A DNA stretch of 64,000 bases, taken from Micromonospora chaiyaphumensis (GTDB lineage: Bacteria; Actinomycetota; Actinomycetes; Mycobacteriales; Micromonosporaceae). The notes under the pieces are model-generated. The model saw nothing but the letters and a program-made list of their open reading frames with translations. It was not told the DNA's origin and did not search any database. Where the stretch lies: NCBI RefSeq assembly GCF_900091435.1, contig NZ_FMCS01000009.1, forward strand, positions 186,001 through 250,000. Reading direction: 5' to 3'. This document shows positions 61,287 through 64,000 of the stretch, piece after piece (positions within the stretch are counted from its first letter, which is position 1; each line of letters begins with the position of its first letter). The position numbers and the translations under genes were made by a program.

Positions 61287-61574
61287 GTGATCACCGCGAT
61301 CGTGCTGATCGACTGCGCCACCGACTCCATTCCCGAGGTGGCCGAGACGCTGGCCAACCTGCCCGGCGTCAGCGAGGTCTACTCGGTGGCCGGGCACGTC
61401 GACCTGATCGCCATGGTCCGGGTCCGCGAGTTCGAGCAGATCGCCCAGGTCATCGCCGGCAGCATCTCCAAGGTGCCGGGTGTGATCAACACCGAGTCGC
61501 ACATCGCGTTCCGCGCCTACTCCCAGCACGACCTGGAGGAGGCGTTCGCGATCGGGCTGGCCAACGCCGACTGA
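61287..61574 (+). CDS. Stand-alone Lrp/AsnC ligand-binding (RAM) domain protein
   Basis: The 95-residue protein is only the C-terminal alpha/beta (RAM) domain of Lrp/AsnC regulators: AIVLIDCATDSIPEVAETLANLPGV, then YSVAGHVDLIAMVRV and HIAFRAYSQHDLEEAFAIGL. There is no HTH. Such stand-alone domains form rings and may sense amino acids for a partner regulator. GTG 61287 has GGAGAAA upstream and a TAGCAT -10 at 61248-61253. The same small gene precedes the cytochrome bc1 cluster in Streptomyces from memory. Confidence 0.9.
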   Translation: MITAIVLIDCATDSIPEVAETLANLPGVSEVYSVAGHVDLIAMVRVREFEQIAQVIAGSISKVPGVINTESHIAFRAYSQHDLEEAFAIGLANAD

Positions 61575-61583
61575 CCCGCACGC

Positions 61584-61623
61584 CGGTGGCCGGCCCACCC
61601 CCGCAGGGGCGGACCGGCCACCG
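61584..61623. terminator. Bidirectional hairpin between the AsnC-domain and DUF4142 genes
   Basis: cggtggccgg (61584-61593) pairs with 61614-61623 around a GC-rich inner part, between two convergent stops. Confidence 0.7.
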
Positions 61624-61636
61624 TGGGTCGTACGCG

Positions 61637-62311
61637 TCAGCTCTGGGCAGGCGCCGGGGTCTCCGTGGTGCCCGGAGCGGGCTCCTCGGTGCCGGTGCCG
61701 CCCGGGGACGGCGACTCGGTGCCGCCCGGGCCCTGCGACGTGGTGCCGCCCGGGCTGGGCGTGCCGCTGGCGCTGGTCTGCGGGACCGGGACGCCCAGGG
61801 TCTGGGCCAGGGCCACCAGCGCGTCGTAGTGCGCCTGGAGGACCGGCAGGGCGTCCTGGGCGATCTGCACCACCGACTGCTCGGAGCCCTGCGAGATCTC
61901 GGTCTGGGTGGCCTGGATGGCCTGGACGTGGCCGGCCAACTGGGCGGTCACCCACGCCTTGTCGAACTCGGCGCCGCTGAGGTTGTTCAGCCGGTCGAGG
62001 ACCTTCTGCTGGTCGGCGGTCGGGTCGGCCGGCAGCTGCACGTTGAGCTGCTGCGCGGTGGACTGCACCGTCTGGTCCAGCTGGGTGTGGTCCGTCACGA
62101 ACATCTTGCCCAGGTCCTTGACCTGCTGGTTCTGCCCCTTCTGCTGCGCCAGGTTACCCGCGGTGATCTCGAACAGGTTCACCTGGTGCACCGCCTGCAG
62201 GTACTGCGTGTCCTGCGTCGACGGCTGGGCCGCGGCCTGCGCCGCGGCGGCTGGTGCCAGGCCCACGAGCACCAGCGCGGCCAGCAGGCCCAGGCGTTTG
62301 ATTCCCAACAT
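61637..62311 (-). CDS. Secreted DUF4142-family protein
   Basis: This 224-residue exported protein has a Sec signal peptide (LGLLAALVLVGLAPAAAAQA, mature end about residue 28). A four-helix DUF4142/ferritin-like domain follows (TQYLQAVHQVNLFEITAGNLA, KDLGKMFVTDHTQLDQTVQS, FDKAWVTAQLAGHVQAIQAT, QDALPVLQAHYDALVALAQ), then a Ser/Thr/Pro/Gly-rich tail. The conserved His and Glu positions could bind metal, which is unproven. Function unknown. Lies between the AsnC-domain gene and the qcr operon. Confidence 0.88.
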   Translation of the reverse strand: MLGIKRLGLLAALVLVGLAPAAAAQAAAQPSTQDTQYLQAVHQVNLFEITAGNLAQQKGQNQQVKDLGKMFVTDHTQLDQTVQSTAQQLNVQLPADPTADQQKVLDRLNNLSGAEFDKAWVTAQLAGHVQAIQATQTEISQGSEQSVVQIAQDALPVLQAHYDALVALAQTLGVPVPQTSASGTPSPGGTTSQGPGGTESPSPGGTGTEEPAPGTTETPAPAQS

Positions 62312-62467
62312 GCTTTCCCCCCCTTGAGACGTTGGACCGCACGGATACCCGGCTGACCGGGGTTATTCCTGCGATTCCACCCGTCCGTGTCAGGGGGTGG
62401 CGGGACACCGGAGCGGGGCCGACCGGCGTCCCGCGGGCGGAACGGGACGAGCGGGCCGGAAAACGGC

Positions 62468-62501
62468 CGTGGCGCCCGCCGGTGATCCGGCGGGCGCCAC
62501 G
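62468..62501 (-). terminator. Rho-independent terminator after qcrB
   Basis: Perfect 15-bp stem (cgtggcgcccgccgg with its complement 62487-62501), 4-nt loop, followed on the minus strand by gccgtttt. It lies 21 bp beyond the qcrB stop. Confidence 0.85.
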
Positions 62502-62521
62502 GTCAGTCGTACGCGGGCTCG

Positions 62522-64000
62522 TCAGCGGCGCTCGCCGCTGCCGATCTCCTCCCGCTCCGGTCGGGGCTCGACCGGCGGGTGCCCCGGCGAGACCGGCGCC
62601 TCGGCCGGCTTCTCGATCGGGTAGAAGAAGCCCCGGATGGCCGGGCCGAGGGCACCGAGCCGGTTCATCTTCTTGGGTACCACCCAACCGACGTAGTCCA
62701 GCGCCGGGCCGTGCCCGTCGTGCCCGTCGGTCGGGGTGAGCGGCTGGTGGACCTCGACGAACCGGCCGTCGGGCAGCCGCTTGATGATGCCGGTCTCCAC
62801 GCCGTGGGCCAGCACCTCCCGGTCGTGCTGCTGGAGACCCAGGCACAGCCGGTAGGCGACGTAGTAGGCCAGCGGCGGGACCACCAGCAGGCCGATCCGG
62901 CCGGCCCAGGTCATCGCGTTCAAGCTGATGTGGAACTTGTCGGCGATGACGTCGTTGCCGCCGGAGAGGGTCAGCACGACGTAGAAGGAGACCGCCATGG
63001 CGCCCACCGCGGTCCGGGCGGGTGCGTCCCGGGGCCGCTGGAGCAGGTTGTGGTGCTTGTAGTCCTTGAGGCGGCGCGCCTCCAGGAACGGGTACATCGT
63101 CGACAGGCCCACCAGGATGCCGGGCAGCACGACCGTCGGCCAGAACAGCGGCGGGATGACGTACCCGTCGCCGAGCGGGATGCTGATCTCCCAGGCCGGC
63201 ATCAGACGGGTCGAGCCGTCGAGGAACATGACGTACCAGTCGGGCTGGCTGGCGGCCGAGACCACCCACGCCTCGTACGGGCCGAAGTACCAGATCGGGT
63301 TGATCTGGAAGAGGCCACCCATCAGCGCGATCACGCCGAAGACGACCATGAAGAAGCCGCCCTGCTTGAGCGCGTAGCGCGGGAACATCCGCTCGCCGAC
63401 CACGTTCTCGTTGGTCCGGCCGGGGCCGGGCCACTGGGTGTGCTTCTGCTTGAACACCAGGCCCAGGTGGACGCTGATCAGCGCGACCAGCAGACCCGGG
63501 ATGAGCAGCACGTGGGCGATGAAGAAGCGGCTGATGATGATGGTGCCCGGGAACTCCCCGCCGAAGATCGACGAGCTGACCCAGGAACCGATGACCGGGA
63601 TCGACAGGATGATGCCGGAGGCGATCCGCAGACCGGTGCCGGACAGGCCGTCGTCCGGCAGCGAGTAGCCGGTGAAGCCGGCCAGGAAGCCGACCCAGAA
63701 CAGCAGCGAGCCGATGATCCAGTTCGTCTCACGCGGCTTGCGGAACGCGCCGGTGAAGAACACCCGGAGCATGTGCACCACGATCGACGCCATGAACAGC
63801 AGCGCCGCCCAGTGGTGCATCTGCCGCATGATCAGGCCACCCCGGACGTCGAACGACAGGTCCAGGCTGGAGGCGTACGCGGCCGACATGGGGGTTCCCC
63901 GCAGCGGCGCGTAGCTGCCGTCGTAGACCACCTCGGTCATCGCCGGCTCGAAGAAGAACGTCAGGAAGACACCGGTCAGCAGCAGGACGATGAACGAGAA
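62522..64000 (-). CDS. qcrB: Cytochrome bc1 complex cytochrome b subunit (N-terminus outside window)
   Basis: The visible 492 residues are most of QcrB, the membrane cytochrome b of the actinobacterial bc1-aa3 supercomplex; the frame runs off the right edge with hydrophobic sequence (VLLLTGVFLTFFFEPAMTEV), so an internal ATG at 63940 is not the start. Seen: MHHWAALLFMASIVVHMLRV (heme ligands), SLPDDGLSGTGLRI, the haem-ligand helix SRFFIAHVLLIPGLLVALIS-VHLG, and the C-terminal extension typical of actinobacteria. It passes electrons from menaquinol to cytochrome c. Matches Rv2196 and ends the syntenic block. Corroborates an aerobic respiratory metabolism. Confidence 0.95.
   Translation of the reverse strand, partial: FSFIVLLLTGVFLTFFFEPAMTEVVYDGSYAPLRGTPMSAAYASSLDLSFDVRGGLIMRQMHHWAALLFMASIVVHMLRVFFTGAFRKPRETNWIIGSLLFWVGFLAGFTGYSLPDDGLSGTGLRIASGIILSIPVIGSWVSSSIFGGEFPGTIIISRFFIAHVLLIPGLLVALISVHLGLVFKQKHTQWPGPGRTNENVVGERMFPRYALKQGGFFMVVFGVIALMGGLFQINPIWYFGPYEAWVVSAASQPDWYVMFLDGSTRLMPAWEISIPLGDGYVIPPLFWPTVVLPGILVGLSTMYPFLEARRLKDYKHHNLLQRPRDAPARTAVGAMAVSFYVVLTLSGGNDVIADKFHISLNAMTWAGRIGLLVVPPLAYYVAYRLCLGLQQHDREVLAHGVETGIIKRLPDGRFVEVHQPLTPTDGHDGHGPALDYVGWVVPKKMNRLGALGPAIRGFFYPIEKPAEAPVSPGHPPVEPRPEREEIGSGERR

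Overview
This 64 kb window comes from a high-GC actinobacterial chromosome. GC-rich third codon positions, many GTG starts and a dense actinobacterial gene set point to Micromonosporaceae (Micromonospora/Salinispora-like). That placement is inferred from gene content. I see no rRNA or tRNA gene, CRISPR array, transposase, integrase or attachment site; the window reads as stable chromosome.

Layout. (1) 0-5.9 kb: a tightly overlapping operon with a TetR regulator, a YbaK-type deacylase and a carotenoid tail-modification set (CrtA-like oxygenase, GNAT acetyltransferase, CruF-like hydratase, family 2 glycosyltransferase, CrtD/CrtI-like desaturase). It resembles one sub-cluster of a sioxanthin-type glycosylated carotenoid pathway. 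(2) 5.9-15.4 kb: CDP-alcohol phosphatidyltransferase, metF, an XRE-type HTH segment in frame with a polyprenyl synthase (idsA-like), an Rv2175c-type DNA-binding protein divergent from the PASTA kinase pknL, endonuclease IV, threonine aldolase and class II DAHP synthase. (3) 15.4-24.2 kb: accessory block with a lipoprotein, AraC regulator, secreted CBM2-GH18 chitinase, glutathione peroxidase, a Tat-exported NamZ-family (DUF1343) exo-muramidase, a secreted SGNH lipase, a PLP dehydratase, DUF2203 and proC. (4) 24.2-34.7 kb: a phosphofructokinase with pyrophosphate-type active-site residues, a PNPOx-fold protein, a DEDDh exoribonuclease, a Crp regulator beside a huge class III cyclase-AAA-TPR protein, PlsC, a membrane protein and OtsA. 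(5) 34.7-44.5 kb: alpha/beta hydrolase, FAD monooxygenase, EEP phosphatase, ROK glucokinase, SRPBCC protein, FadD and a two-component pair. (6) 44.7-54.2 kb: SAM methyltransferase, GGDEF-EAL protein, a second two-component pair divergent from an MMPL transporter, PimB-like mannosyltransferase and M48 protease. (7) 54.5-64 kb: NYN-domain protein, DEDDh/GIY-YIG nuclease, a short Rel enzyme, Nudix, sugar nucleotidyltransferase, a stand-alone AsnC ligand domain, DUF4142 and the start of qcrB, which runs off the window.

The order metF / idsA / Rv2175c-pknL / aroG / Rv2179c / plsC / SRPBCC / fadD15 / pimB / Rv2191 / qcrB follows M. tuberculosis Rv2172c-Rv2196 (from memory). The skeleton is therefore an ancient actinobacterial block, interrupted here by lineage-specific modules.

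Most interesting signals: the CrtA-like oxygenase as candidate for the C-2' oxidation step of the carotenoid; a shared GGRAACTTTCC operator at the chitinase and NamZ promoters, suggesting one amino-sugar regulon; the XRE-prenyl synthase fusion frame; a probable ATC start for the cyclase; an alpha/beta hydrolase lacking its nucleophilic serine; and a 71-residue peptide with a repeated WAGPGS tail.
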